Assembly: GCA_035307785.1 (NCBI GenBank)
Contig: DATGHS010000557.1
Span: forward strand, 1 to 13,632
Reading direction: 5' to 3'
Source of the DNA: DATGHS01 sp035307785
GTDB taxonomy: Bacteria > Planctomycetota > Planctomycetia > Gemmatales > Gemmataceae
DNA: 13,632 bases
Below the pieces are notes generated by a model. The model ran no database searches. It was not told the origin of the DNA and saw only the letters and a program-made list of their open reading frames with translations. A program made the translations under genes and the position numbers. Of this stretch, positions 5,049 through 12,816 are shown in pieces; the first letter of the stretch is position 1; each line of letters starts with the position of its first letter.

Positions 5049-8000
5049 TTATTGCGACAGTTCTTCCTTCATCGCCTTATGGTCGCGGTGAATCCGGCGG
5101 CGCACGAGGTATTCATCGTCGTCGAGCCAACGGCGCACGCCGGGGCCCATGGCGAAATCTTCCGTCACCACCGACATGACCACGGCTTCGATTACGTTCA
5201 AGTGCAAGCGCGCGTAGAAGCGGTTCGAGGTGAAGGTGTCTTTGAACCGGCGCATCGTTTGAAAAAGCGCTTCGATTCGCCGCATGGCCATATCCACCGG
5301 CGCATGGCCGAGCGCCTCTACGTAAGTGCGGGCCAACTCCGAATAGCGCAGGTGGGAAAGTGCGGCGAGGTTATCTCGACTGGCCGGGCTGGTCAACAGT
5401 GTGCGCGCCGCATCGACGATTTCCGCTGCCCGATCGTGCCAGCCGAAAAACATCCAGCCGCCGGCCAGGTAGAGCAGGGTTTGCAACGTGGCCGGCCATT
5501 GATTGCCGGCGCTCGCTTGCAGCTGCGCCAGCGTTTGCCCCTGCAGAATTAGCCGCGCGGACTGGTCGATCAGCTTGCCGATGTCATCGCGCAGGCCGAG
5601 CTTGCGCAGGCTACGCAAGCACTGGCGAAAGGCACGGTTGACCGGCCGCGACGGCGACTTGCTGTGCTGCGCCTGATCGAGCAGCAACACGAAATACGGC
5701 AACAGCCGTTGCACGATCTCGGCGCGGTCGTAATTGGCCGCCATTAGCAGCGCTCGTTCCAGCAATACGGCCTGGCCTTCGATCATTTTCATATCGGCAG
5801 TGGAAGATGCCGATTTCTTGAGGGCCGGCTCCACGCGGCTGAGCAATTCCATTGCGAAGCCATCGCCTACGCGCGGCGCCAGCATCATGGCCTCGGCCAA
5901 AATGCTCACTTGCTCTTCGGGCGCGGGCGGCTGGCCGGCGCCCTCGCGCCACAGTCGAGCCACGGTTTGGCTCAGCTGTTTGGGATCGCGAATGTCCTGC
6001 AGCTTGACCAATTCGCGTTCGAGTGGTGGCACGTGCTTCTGCGTAAAATCGCGATAGGGCTCAAATTCCTCTTGTGGATCGAGGATGTCGGACTGCTCGC
6101 GCATGCGGTCGATGCCGTAACGAGCCGTAGACATCTGGTCGCGCGGCAGCCGTTTGTCGAGTTCGTCGCGCAGTTCGGCCGGCAGATGGCTGCGGTGCCC
6201 ATGGCCATTGAGCACTTGCTCAATCCGTACGCGGAACATACGCAACAGGAACTCGTCCACTTCCAGCGTATCTTCGGCCGAATCGGCCCGTTGTCCTTGG
6301 TTGCGCCGGTCTTCATCCGAAGCGGCCCGTTGCTGGGCCAGCAATGCGGCGTCGTGTTCCCTTGTGAACTCCGGTGCCCGCAGGGCGACCGCCTCCTGAG
6401 CGCGCTTGAGCAATTCCCGGCTTCGTGTCGCCTCGCCGAGCCGGGCGAAGCCGAACGAAAAAATGAGGTCCACATAATGTGACGTATCTTCGTGCGGCGA
6501 CTTCACGTTTTCGCATTCCCGATACCAAGCCAATGCCAGATCATGCAGCTTATCGGCCTGGGTGCGGACCACGCGCAGCCGTTCGGCATCGTGGTGGCCG
6601 GCGGCGCGCAGGAAATGCGGCAGATCGTGTTCCGGATTCAAGCCGTGATGAATGAGCCGATCAAGCAGCCGGTCGCGGATGCGGGCCAACGCCAGTGCAT
6701 CATTTCCGGCCAGTTTCGACAGGTAATACCAGCCCAGCCAGACTACGCGCACGCTGATGCTTTTTTCTTGTTGTTCCAGGAACCGTTGCAAGCGCGGCAG
6801 GCGGTCCACCAGCGCTTCCGGGACCGGCTTTTGCAAGGCGCCCCAGACGATGCCGGCCACCACGGCACGGACTTCGGCGGCCGACGGCGTCTCCCGGAAC
6901 AGATGGCGATCCAGCGCTTCGCCGAGCAGCTTCGGATCGGTAGGAACTTTCTCCAATCGGGCCCACTTGCCGACCAATTCGCGGAGCGCTTCCGGTTCGC
7001 GCTCGGAGACTTCCCAAATTCGGTTGACCCAGCAAATGGCCGCGTCGGACGCGTTCTTCAATTCTGCCAGCCGCCATGCTAGCTCGGGCCACAGGGCGAG
7101 GCGCTCCGGTGCGTCGAGCCCGCCATCGAGCGCGAGGAACTTCTTCTGAAGTTCTTCCACCTCGGTTTGTAACTGCGTGGGCGGCGCCACGATAGCTTGA
7201 TCCAGATCGCTGGGCAGCGGTTTGAATTCCGTTTTTTCTGGTTTCGGCGTCTCGGTCCTGGAGACGACTTCGATGTCATCATCGGGCGCCTTCGTTTGCG
7301 GCGGAGCTTTTCGGCGCGCGCCGGGCGGCGGCTTTGGCCGCTCGGCCGTCGTTTCTTCCTTGCAGATGAACGGCTCGAAATCGAAGCGGAATTGTTGCAC
7401 CCAGTCGGTAAGAGCCAAGCGATCGTGGTCGAGCACGTAATCGACCCATTCTGACAGCGGCCGGAAAGCATCGTCGTTCAGATATTCCGGCGTAAAGGCG
7501 CCAGGCGGCTCGGCATTCGGTACGAGCCAGTTGATTTGGCCTGAGTCTTCGGCCAGCAGTTTGCGGATGGCGTCGCGGCGCAGGGCTGGGTGTAGCCGGG
7601 TGCCGATGGGAAGGAACAGATTAGGCAGCTTGAGGTAAGACGAGTACGGCTGAGCATCCAACACGAGTTGTGGCGGCGGTTGCTTCGAGGGTCGCACGCG
7701 CAAGATGATCATGGTCTCACCGTCGCGCTGGCCGACGGCAAAGATCAGCCGCTGAACCAGGCTTTCTTTGGCGTCGCGCACCAGGGCATCGAGCTGATCG
7801 ATCGCGTTATGGTGCAGGACCCAAAGCTCCGCGTCACGCGCATCGCCTTCGATGAGCCGCAGCGGCACGGTGAGCTTTTGCTTGAGTTCCGCGGCTTCCC
7901 AATCGAGCCGGGTGCTGGGAAGCTGAAATTGCAGAATGTCGTAAATATCGCGGAAGGGCGCATCGTTCAAGAAGACCCAATCGCGCGGTGCGCGAAGCAA

Positions 8001-8579
8001 CAACATCTGCCCTTCGCTGACTTGAATTTTCTCGGCGAGCGGATGCGTGTAGCCAATCTGCACCCAAACCCGGCTTGGTCCTTCGATGTAAGCCCGCACC
8101 GGGGTTTGCGATGCCTCTTTATCGATGGCTCGCAGCAGCGTGTAATACGGCGGGCCGATCACGCGGAGCAGCACCGTGCCCGATTTGCCGTTTTCCTGAA
8201 GCCAGCGGAAGCTCTGCCGATCATTCGACAGACGCAGCATTTCCTGCACGACGACGGGAAGCTGGTTCGCGTCGGGCAGCTCGAAGAGCACGGGGGCCTG
8301 GCTGTCCAGTTGCGGCGGCTCGGGCAGCTTTTGCAAGGGAATCGCTTGCAGCCAGTTGCCGAGTTCGGTTCCGGCCGACGGCTGCGCTTGCAGTGTCTTC
8401 ACGCCGAGCTTGCGCAGTATGTCGGCCAGGGTGCGCGGCAATTTCGCGGCAGGCTGAAGCCAGGGGCGGTTGGCTTCGTCCACGCCGGCCAGCACCGGCG
8501 CGAGGCTCACCGCCGGCGGCACCACCGCACTGGTGATGGCCAATTGAAGCGTGTCGTAATCGGGGAAAAGAAAGATCAT
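5049..8579 (-). CDS. Large cytosolic solenoid-like protein of the FtsH-type operon (1176 aa)
   Basis: The last gene of the minus-strand operon. It has no signal peptide and no transmembrane helix. The N-terminal part (about 1-400) is a mixed alpha/beta region with many tryptophans (e.g. PSRVWVQIGYTHPLAEKI near 170, LLLRAPRDWVFLNDAPFRD near 195). Residues about 403-458 are a Pro/Lys/Asp/Glu-rich linker (RPKPPPGARRK ... PDDDIEVV). The C-terminal 700 residues are almost wholly Leu/Ala/Arg/Glu helices, read as an alpha-solenoid, with no clear TPR consensus. No catalytic motif is recognised. Linkage to the FtsH-like protease and four small genes suggests a scaffold or substrate-recruiting subunit, as proposed for the large X-domain proteins of FtsH/vWA/MoxR ternary systems; this is inference. 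ATG 8577-8579 lacks a convincing ribosome site, and a 335-base repeat-containing gap precedes it. Confidence 0.85.
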   Translation of the reverse strand: MIFLFPDYDTLQLAITSAVVPPAVSLAPVLAGVDEANRPWLQPAAKLPRTLADILRKLGVKTLQAQPSAGTELGNWLQAIPLQKLPEPPQLDSQAPVLFELPDANQLPVVVQEMLRLSNDRQSFRWLQENGKSGTVLLRVIGPPYYTLLRAIDKEASQTPVRAYIEGPSRVWVQIGYTHPLAEKIQVSEGQMLLLRAPRDWVFLNDAPFRDIYDILQFQLPSTRLDWEAAELKQKLTVPLRLIEGDARDAELWVLHHNAIDQLDALVRDAKESLVQRLIFAVGQRDGETMIILRVRPSKQPPPQLVLDAQPYSSYLKLPNLFLPIGTRLHPALRRDAIRKLLAEDSGQINWLVPNAEPPGAFTPEYLNDDAFRPLSEWVDYVLDHDRLALTDWVQQFRFDFEPFICKEETTAERPKPPPGARRKAPPQTKAPDDDIEVVSRTETPKPEKTEFKPLPSDLDQAIVAPPTQLQTEVEELQKKFLALDGGLDAPERLALWPELAWRLAELKNASDAAICWVNRIWEVSEREPEALRELVGKWARLEKVPTDPKLLGEALDRHLFRETPSAAEVRAVVAGIVWGALQKPVPEALVDRLPRLQRFLEQQEKSISVRVVWLGWYYLSKLAGNDALALARIRDRLLDRLIHHGLNPEHDLPHFLRAAGHHDAERLRVVRTQADKLHDLALAWYRECENVKSPHEDTSHYVDLIFSFGFARLGEATRSRELLKRAQEAVALRAPEFTREHDAALLAQQRAASDEDRRNQGQRADSAEDTLEVDEFLLRMFRVRIEQVLNGHGHRSHLPAELRDELDKRLPRDQMSTARYGIDRMREQSDILDPQEEFEPYRDFTQKHVPPLERELVKLQDIRDPKQLSQTVARLWREGAGQPPAPEEQVSILAEAMMLAPRVGDGFAMELLSRVEPALKKSASSTADMKMIEGQAVLLERALLMAANYDRAEIVQRLLPYFVLLLDQAQHSKSPSRPVNRAFRQCLRSLRKLGLRDDIGKLIDQSARLILQGQTLAQLQASAGNQWPATLQTLLYLAGGWMFFGWHDRAAEIVDAARTLLTSPASRDNLAALSHLRYSELARTYVEALGHAPVDMAMRRIEALFQTMRRFKDTFTSNRFYARLHLNVIEAVVMSVVTEDFAMGPGVRRWLDDDEYLVRRRIHRDHKAMKEELSQ

Positions 8580-8655
8580 TTTTCGATAATCAAATCATCG
8601 AACAGAAAGAAACAAAGATCCTTAGCAATCGAGCTTGCGGGTTGCTCCACAATCC

Positions 8656-8876
8656 TACCTGTAGCCGCGGAGCGGCGACCGATGGTAGTATTCGGCGTCG
8701 TCCCATTGAGGAGTCTGGAAGGGCGATCGATTCTTTCGCCCTTCCAGGGCTCCGACGTTGGAGTTGGCCATCGTACCAGGGGTTGCGCTAGCGCTCCACC
8801 CCTGGCTACCATCGGTCGCCCCCTTCGGGGGCTGCAATCCAGCACTCTCCCCATCGGTGGCCCCTTCAGGGGCTGC
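8656..8876. repeat. REP-like nested inverted-repeat element
   Basis: The outer arms GGCGACCGATGGTAG (8674-8688) and CTACCATCGGTCGCC (8806-8820) are perfect 15-bp inverted copies. Inside are two further hairpins: CTGGAAGGGCGA (8715-8726) with TCGCCCTTCCAG (8736-8747), and CCAGGGGT (8776-8783) with ACCCCTGG (8798-8805) around a GCGCTAGCGC palindrome. To the right are two near-identical units of the form CATCGGT-GGCCCCTTC-GGGGCTGCAATC, each a small hairpin (near 8818-8832 and 8858-8873). It fills most of the 335-base gap between two operon genes. A minus-strand ORF of 100 codons across it is not considered a gene. Confidence 0.75.
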
Positions 8877-8914
8877 AATCTAATACTTTCTTCGTTTGCT
8901 TCGTTTCCTTCTGT

Positions 8915-9172
8915 TCAATTTCCTCTTTTTTCCTTTTGCCGCTCCTGTTCCGGCGCATTACCTTGCGGTGCGGCCGGCTCAGGGGCGGCTTCGCGCTCCA
9001 CGATCACTTCGCCGAAATCTTCCAGCGACTTGCCCAGCAGCTTTTCCACTAATTCTCGGTGCATCTGTTCGTGTTCGTAGGGCAGGGCGTCGGCATCGGA
9101 ATCGAGCTTGATGATCACATTTTGCTTGCCAGTGGTCGGATCGCGGCGAAGCATGATGGTAAGTTCTGCCAT
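8915..9172 (-). CDS. 85-residue small protein next to the FtsH-like protease
   Basis: The start is ATG 9170-9172; the open frame extends further upstream, but only through a C-rich repeat. Residues 1-26 look like two beta strands with a hairpin (MAELTIMLRRDPTTGKQNVI, then IKLDSD). A conserved-looking helix follows (ALPYEHEQMHRELVEKLLGK), then a disordered Ala/Pro/Glu/Gln-rich tail from about 62. The His/Glu-rich stretch YEHEQMH could bind metal, but nothing proves it. I do not recognise a named family. It lies between the protease and the large solenoid gene, so it is probably a component or adaptor of the same system. Confidence 0.8.
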   Translation of the reverse strand: MAELTIMLRRDPTTGKQNVIIKLDSDADALPYEHEQMHRELVEKLLGKSLEDFGEVIVEREAAPEPAAPQGNAPEQERQKEKRGN

Positions 9173-9190
9173 TGGGGTTCTCTCGTCTAA

Positions 9191-9275
9191 CCTAACCCCC
9201 TGACCCCCTTCCCTAAAAGGGAAGGGGGAACTGTTTGCCCCCCTTTTCCTTTTAGGGAAGGGGTTGGGGATTAGG
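9191..9275. repeat. C/G-rich intergenic hairpin repeat
   Basis: CCCCCTTCCCT (9204-9214) and AGGGAAGGGGG (9218-9228) form a perfect 11-bp stem with a 3-base loop. An outer pairing joins CCTAACCCC (9191-9199) with GGGGATTAGG (9266-9275), with one bulged base. The inner right part repeats the TTAGGGAAGGGG motif. It occupies the gap between the protease stop (9291-9293) and the 85-residue protein start. It could attenuate or process the operon mRNA. Confidence 0.7.
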
Positions 9276-9290
9276 TTCTTTGGCAAGCGG

Positions 9291-11429
9291 CTATTGTCGT
9301 CTAAACTCGGCAATCAATTCCTTCACGCGTTCGTGCTCGATCACCTTTTTTTCGCGGACTTCATCGCGCACGCGGATCAGGAAATCTTTGTGCTGCTGCA
9401 AGACATCGGCCGCGCGCTTTTGCTGTTCTGCAATTATAGCGCTAATCTGCTTGTCGATGCGTTCGGCCATTGCCCCGGAGAGGACTTCGCGTTCCCCCTT
9501 CTCGTTGCGGAAGACGCGTAGGCCGGTCTGATCGGCCATGCCGCAGACTTCGACCAGTTGCGTGGCAATCTGCGTGGCTCGGCCGAGATCGCTGCGCGGG
9601 TCGCCCAGGCCGCTGGCGCCGGTTGAGATTTCGCCGACGAGCAAGCGCTCGGCCTCGATGCCGCCATAAAGCACGCAGATCATGTCCAGAAGCTGATTGC
9701 GCGAGTAGCCGATGCGGTTTTCATCGTGCTTGAAGCTGACGAAGAACGGCGCCCACGGCATTTCGCTCTGAATGGTGATGCGCTCCGCCTCGGCATGATG
9801 CTCGCAGCAGAGCGAGACCACGAAATGGCCCGATTCATGCGTCGCGGCCAGGAGTTCGTCATCGGCATGCAGATTTTTCTTTTCGTCGTACTCGGTGAGG
9901 CCGCGTTCGACGTCTTTTGACGTGGTCTCGGCATCAGCGCGGTTCTCGCGAAGGCGGATACGGGCGACCGCCCGGCACATCGCTTGAATATGGTCGCCGC
10001 TGAACGGGGTACCGGTGGAAGTGATGTAGCCCCGGCCGGTGCGGCGCACCGCGTAGTCGAGCGCTTCGCCGGTCATCTTGAGCTTCATCTTGCGATCGTA
10101 AATTTTGACGATCTCGCGGCGGTCATCGTCTTCCGGGTAGGGAATGTGCAAATGAAACTCGAAACGGCCGGGACGGAGCAGGGCCGGGTCCAGGATTTCG
10201 ACGAAATTGGTGGTGCCGACGACGAAGACGAGTTCTTCTTTGTGGAAGCCGTCCATTTCCGTGAGCAGTTGATTGACCATCGAATGCTCGACGCCGCTGC
10301 CGGTGTAGGTGCCGCGGGCGGAGGCGAAAGAATCGAGTTCATCGAAGACGATAATGGCTGGGGCCGATTGCCGGGCCTTGTGGAAGATTTGCCGCAAGTG
10401 CTCTTCGCTTTCACCCACCCACTTGCTCTTCAGTTCCGGGCCGCTGACGACGGTAATGGCCGCGCCGATGCTGGCGGCCATGGCCTTGGCGAAGAAGGTT
10501 TTGCCGGTGCCGGGTGGACCCCACAGGATCATGCCGCGCGGAATGAGTTCTTCCAGTTTCGAGATCGCATCGGCATCGGTGAGCTGGTCGCGGCGGCTCA
10601 ATACTTCCAGAATTTCCTGCTTGATACGTCGCTTGACGCGCTCGTAGCCGCCGATGTCGGTGTCGAGATTCACTTCGGGGATTTCGAGGTTGCCGCTGAG
10701 CGTGGCTTGCCGCAACTGGCGGATGACATGCTTCGGCTCGGCGGGGTAGTCTTCGCCTTCCAGGGTCGAAAGCAGTTTCCGCAGCCGGACCGCATTTACG
10801 CCCGAGACATACTTGTACAACGACCATGGATTGAATTGCTTGCCGAATTTTCGGCTCTCTTTTTGCGTGATGAGTTGCCCCAGCCGCGCGCGCGGAATGC
10901 CAACAAGACTGGCCCGGTGCGGGAACAGGTTTTCGATGACTCGGGGCACCGAGAACGAGGGATCCTTGAAGCCCAGCCAGACGAAATTGGGGTTCTCATA
11001 CAGAAGTGGAATAACTTCGCGCGCTTCCGTTGTGAGCCCGCCGGTGCTGGTAGTGAGCAGGTCGAGGTGCGGCAGGACAATGACTTTGGGTTGACCCTTG
11101 TCGTCGGTCGCCGCCTCCTCCACTTTTTCGCGCAGTTGGGCGATCATCATGCCGATGACGCCCATCGGCATGGCCCCGCCGCTGGGAGCATCGCCCGATT
11201 TTTTCCTGCCGTCCAGGTAGATGCACTGGATGTTGGCGGTCTTGAGCCGGCTGCGCACGTTGCGGTAGACGAACGGGGCCATGTCCTTGTCGCACTCGAT
11301 CAGGCACGGCAAGCCGCGCTGGAGCTTCGAGGCCACTTCCGCCAACTCCGCCGCATACGCCGCCTCGACCGCCTGGTCCGGCGTCAGCGATTGCGGCAGT
11401 TCTTTTTCTGAGATGAGGATGCTGGTCAT
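9291..11429 (-). CDS. Soluble FtsH-like AAA+ zinc metalloprotease
   Basis: A 712-residue ATP-driven protease of the FtsH/M41 type. The AAA+ domain (about 255-500) has Walker A GPPGTGKT (304-311), pore-loop KWVGES (336-341), Walker B VFDE (361-364), sensor-1 N408 and arginine fingers R419 and R422 (RPGR). The M41 peptidase domain (about 520-712) has the zinc motif HESGH (531-535) and a likely third ligand D614 (RSDLGRAT), so the key catalytic residues are present. It lacks the two N-terminal membrane helices of classical FtsH. Instead residues 1-245 look like a degenerate second AAA module (VIVLPHLDLL near 117-125, VWLGFKDPS near 150) without a Walker A lysine. The ATG at 11427-11429 is chosen; the open frame continues 17 codons upstream only through a 7-base repeat and into the preceding gene. 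No strong ribosome site is seen. It is the central enzyme of the operon. Confidence 0.92.
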   Translation of the reverse strand: MTSILISEKELPQSLTPDQAVEAAYAAELAEVASKLQRGLPCLIECDKDMAPFVYRNVRSRLKTANIQCIYLDGRKKSGDAPSGGAMPMGVIGMMIAQLREKVEEAATDDKGQPKVIVLPHLDLLTTSTGGLTTEAREVIPLLYENPNFVWLGFKDPSFSVPRVIENLFPHRASLVGIPRARLGQLITQKESRKFGKQFNPWSLYKYVSGVNAVRLRKLLSTLEGEDYPAEPKHVIRQLRQATLSGNLEIPEVNLDTDIGGYERVKRRIKQEILEVLSRRDQLTDADAISKLEELIPRGMILWGPPGTGKTFFAKAMAASIGAAITVVSGPELKSKWVGESEEHLRQIFHKARQSAPAIIVFDELDSFASARGTYTGSGVEHSMVNQLLTEMDGFHKEELVFVVGTTNFVEILDPALLRPGRFEFHLHIPYPEDDDRREIVKIYDRKMKLKMTGEALDYAVRRTGRGYITSTGTPFSGDHIQAMCRAVARIRLRENRADAETTSKDVERGLTEYDEKKNLHADDELLAATHESGHFVVSLCCEHHAEAERITIQSEMPWAPFFVSFKHDENRIGYSRNQLLDMICVLYGGIEAERLLVGEISTGASGLGDPRSDLGRATQIATQLVEVCGMADQTGLRVFRNEKGEREVLSGAMAERIDKQISAIIAEQQKRAADVLQQHKDFLIRVRDEVREKKVIEHERVKELIAEFRRQ

Positions 11430-11433
11430 GAAA

Positions 11434-11461
11434 CTAATAGTCCGTGGTCCGTGGTCATTAG
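11434..11461. repeat. Short heptanucleotide tandem repeat (TCCGTGG) between two genes
   Basis: Four 7-base units CTAATAG, TCCGTGG, TCCGTGG, TCATTAG fill the gap. The two outer units also form an inverted repeat (CTAAT/ATTAG). The array overlaps the TAA (11458-11460) of the 116-residue gene and ends 4 bases before the protease ATG. Confidence 0.7.
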
Positions 11462-11808
11462 TGTCGCACGTCGGGGGCACCGCTGGCGAAAGTCACCGGC
11501 GCAGCCGCCTTAAACGATATTTTCCCGGTGCGAGGGAAAATCTGTAAGTCGCGTATCTCCACCAACGCGCCATTATTATCGAAGGAAGCCTTGAGTCGCA
11601 GCGCCGCGATTTTCTCTTCGATGTCGTCGAGGAGGCTGAACATCTGGCCGTGAATGATTTCTTCAAATTCCTCAAAGAGGGAGCGCACACTGCTCGGAGT
11701 ATTGCGAAAATCGATGGTCCCTGCATAATACTCGTCCTTGTGGGTGACCTCGGCGCTAGCGAGGGGCTTACGGTCCGCATCGACTAATCTGATTTTTTGA
11801 GTATCCAT
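11458..11808 (-). CDS. 116-residue small protein, low G+C
   Basis: The start is ATG 11806-11808, only 2 bases after the preceding gene's TGA (11811-11813), so the two are probably co-translated. Residues 1-33 look like beta strands (MDTQKIRLVDADRKPLASAEV then YYAGTIDF). Residues 38-72 are helical (SVRSLFEEFEEIIHGQMFSLLDDIEEKIAAL). The end again looks beta (KASFDNNGALVEIRDLQIFP, TGKISFK). This strand-helix-strand layout would suit a compact adaptor domain. There is no signal, membrane segment or catalytic motif, and no family I can name. G+C over 11461-11820 is about 54% by hand count, against 61-65% in sampled neighbours. Confidence 0.75.
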   Translation of the reverse strand: MDTQKIRLVDADRKPLASAEVTHKDEYYAGTIDFRNTPSSVRSLFEEFEEIIHGQMFSLLDDIEEKIAALRLKASFDNNGALVEIRDLQIFPRTGKISFKAAAPVTFASGAPDVRH

Positions 11809-11810
11809 AG

Positions 11811-12179
11811 TCAGTGTCCTGTCGTTTCCACAAAAGCTTGCGCCCATCGCGCCAAGTTCGTATCGGAAAAGCCGGCAGCACCATTCGCATGGATGACACG
11901 GTAATGGTTCGGCAATTTCTTAGTCGGTGCGGGCATGATTTCAAATCCAGCGTTCCGAATCAGTTCTTCGGTTGTTGAACCAATAATCTTCGCTGCTTCA
12001 TGCAGGTCCACTGCTAAAGGAAACGCAGCGCGTATTTGCTGTGCTGCGTCATCTGCTGAAGAGCACTTCAAGGCCGAAATTCCCGGGACAGGCAATGTGG
12101 TCTCTTTCGGCTTCAACCTCAGATTCTCGACGCTGGCACCTCCTATTCGGTGAATGTCTCGGACGGCACCTGCAGACAT
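11811..12179 (-). CDS. 122-residue small protein, low G+C
   Basis: ATG 12177-12179 is chosen because AAAAAGGG lies about 9 bases upstream; an upstream TTG at 12225-12227 would sit inside a hairpin and has no such support. The product is cytosolic. The C-terminal two thirds contain helical SSADDAAQQIRAAFPLAVDL and HEAAKIIGSTTEELIRNAGF, then NHYRVIHANGAAGFSDTNLA, which suggests a small alpha/beta domain. No family is recognised. G+C over 11821-12180 is about 52% (189 of 360), lower than the genes on both sides, which hints that this pair was acquired separately or evolves differently. It sits tightly upstream of the 116-residue gene. Confidence 0.75.
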   Translation of the reverse strand: MSAGAVRDIHRIGGASVENLRLKPKETTLPVPGISALKCSSADDAAQQIRAAFPLAVDLHEAAKIIGSTTEELIRNAGFEIMPAPTKKLPNHYRVIHANGAAGFSDTNLARWAQAFVETTGH

Positions 12180-12218
12180 GTCGGAGCCCTTTTTGTTCCG
12201 ATCACAGCCAATCCTCCG

Positions 12219-12237
12219 ATTCCGCAATCCGCGGAAT
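12219..12237. repeat. Intercistronic hairpin at the 191-residue gene stop
   Basis: ATTCCGC (12219-12225) and GCGGAAT (12231-12237) form a perfect 7-bp stem around a 5-base loop. It touches the TAA stop (12237-12239) of the 191-residue gene and lies upstream of the next gene's ATG, so it could tune relative expression. Confidence 0.55.
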
Positions 12238-12812
12238 TATACCTCCACCTTGATCGTGAGCGAGCCGGATTCGGCGTCTTCGCTGATCTCCTTGATCTCG
12301 CCCATTTGCGAGGCCTTGCGCTTCAGTGCTTCGGCAGTGACGCGGTGGATGACTTCGGCCACTTCGGGCTGCAAGTCATCGAGTTCCTTCTGTAGCCGGT
12401 TGGTGGTTTCCGTTTGCATCTCGCCCTGTTGGCGCTCGGCGCGCTGGGCCAGGTCTTCTTGCAATTCTTTCGATAGGTTCTCTTCAACCTGCTTGCGGCG
12501 GGCGCCGAAATCTTCGTAGCCGAAGCCTTCCTTGCTGCCTTCGAGGATGACCGTCTCTTTCGCTTCGGAGCGGATGACGACTTTGCCGGTGCAGGGCTCG
12601 ACTTCCACGCTGGTGCCATTGTCCTCGTGGCGCAGGAGCGTGCCGTCGTTTTGCCGCTCGAAGCCGCGCTGCTCTAATTCCTGCGCCAGCAGCTCGCCCA
12701 TCTGCTCGGGCGGCAGGATTTCCAGGATTTCGAGCTGGGTCTCGATGGAATCCTCGGCCCGCAGGTCGCGGGTCAGCGATTCCTGGACGCGAATGCGATA
12801 GGCACGGCTCAT
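12237..12812 (-). CDS. 191-residue coiled-coil protein of the operon
   Basis: The N-terminal part (1-92) mixes strands and helices: AYRIRVQESLTRDLRAEDSI, the helix PPEQMGELLAQELEQRGFER, and the strands GTSVEVEP, GKVVIRSE and KETVILEG. Residues about 100-165 are a long Glu/Gln/Lys/Arg-rich helix likely to form a coiled coil. The last 20 residues (GEIKEISEDAESGSLTIKVE) return to beta strand. There is no signal, membrane segment or catalytic motif. The start ATG 12810-12812 lies directly next to the tandem repeat block. I suspect it is one of the X-domain accessory proteins of FtsH/vWA/MoxR ternary systems, but I cannot confirm the family from sequence alone. Confidence 0.8.
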   Translation of the reverse strand: MSRAYRIRVQESLTRDLRAEDSIETQLEILEILPPEQMGELLAQELEQRGFERQNDGTLLRHEDNGTSVEVEPCTGKVVIRSEAKETVILEGSKEGFGYEDFGARRKQVEENLSKELQEDLAQRAERQQGEMQTETTNRLQKELDDLQPEVAEVIHRVTAEALKRKASQMGEIKEISEDAESGSLTIKVEV

Positions 12813-12816
12813 GGGT

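Noticed and set aside
8576..8878. 100-codon minus-strand open frame between the 85-residue gene and the large gene
   Set aside because: It is encoded almost wholly by the nested inverted repeats; repeat-derived peptide with no ribosome site.
7668..9080. Long plus-strand open frame (470 codons)
   Set aside because: It lies antisense to the 1176-residue gene and runs across the REP-like element; the composition is typical of a shadow frame in high-G+C DNA.
9173..9313. 47-codon N-terminal extension of the 85-residue protein
   Set aside because: It passes through the C-rich hairpin repeat (low-complexity Pro/Phe/Arg peptide) and overlaps the protease stop.
9984..11411. Long plus-strand open frame (475 codons)
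   Set aside because: It is the exact antisense of the AAA+/M41 protease gene, whose motifs are unmistakable.
11430..11480. 17-codon N-terminal extension of the protease
   Set aside because: It is encoded by the TCCGTGG repeat and the end of the preceding gene; homology-like sequence starts at MTSILISEKE.
12180..12227. Upstream TTG start for the 122-residue protein
   Set aside because: It falls in a hairpin and is less well supported than the ATG at 12177-12179, which has an AAGGG ribosome site.
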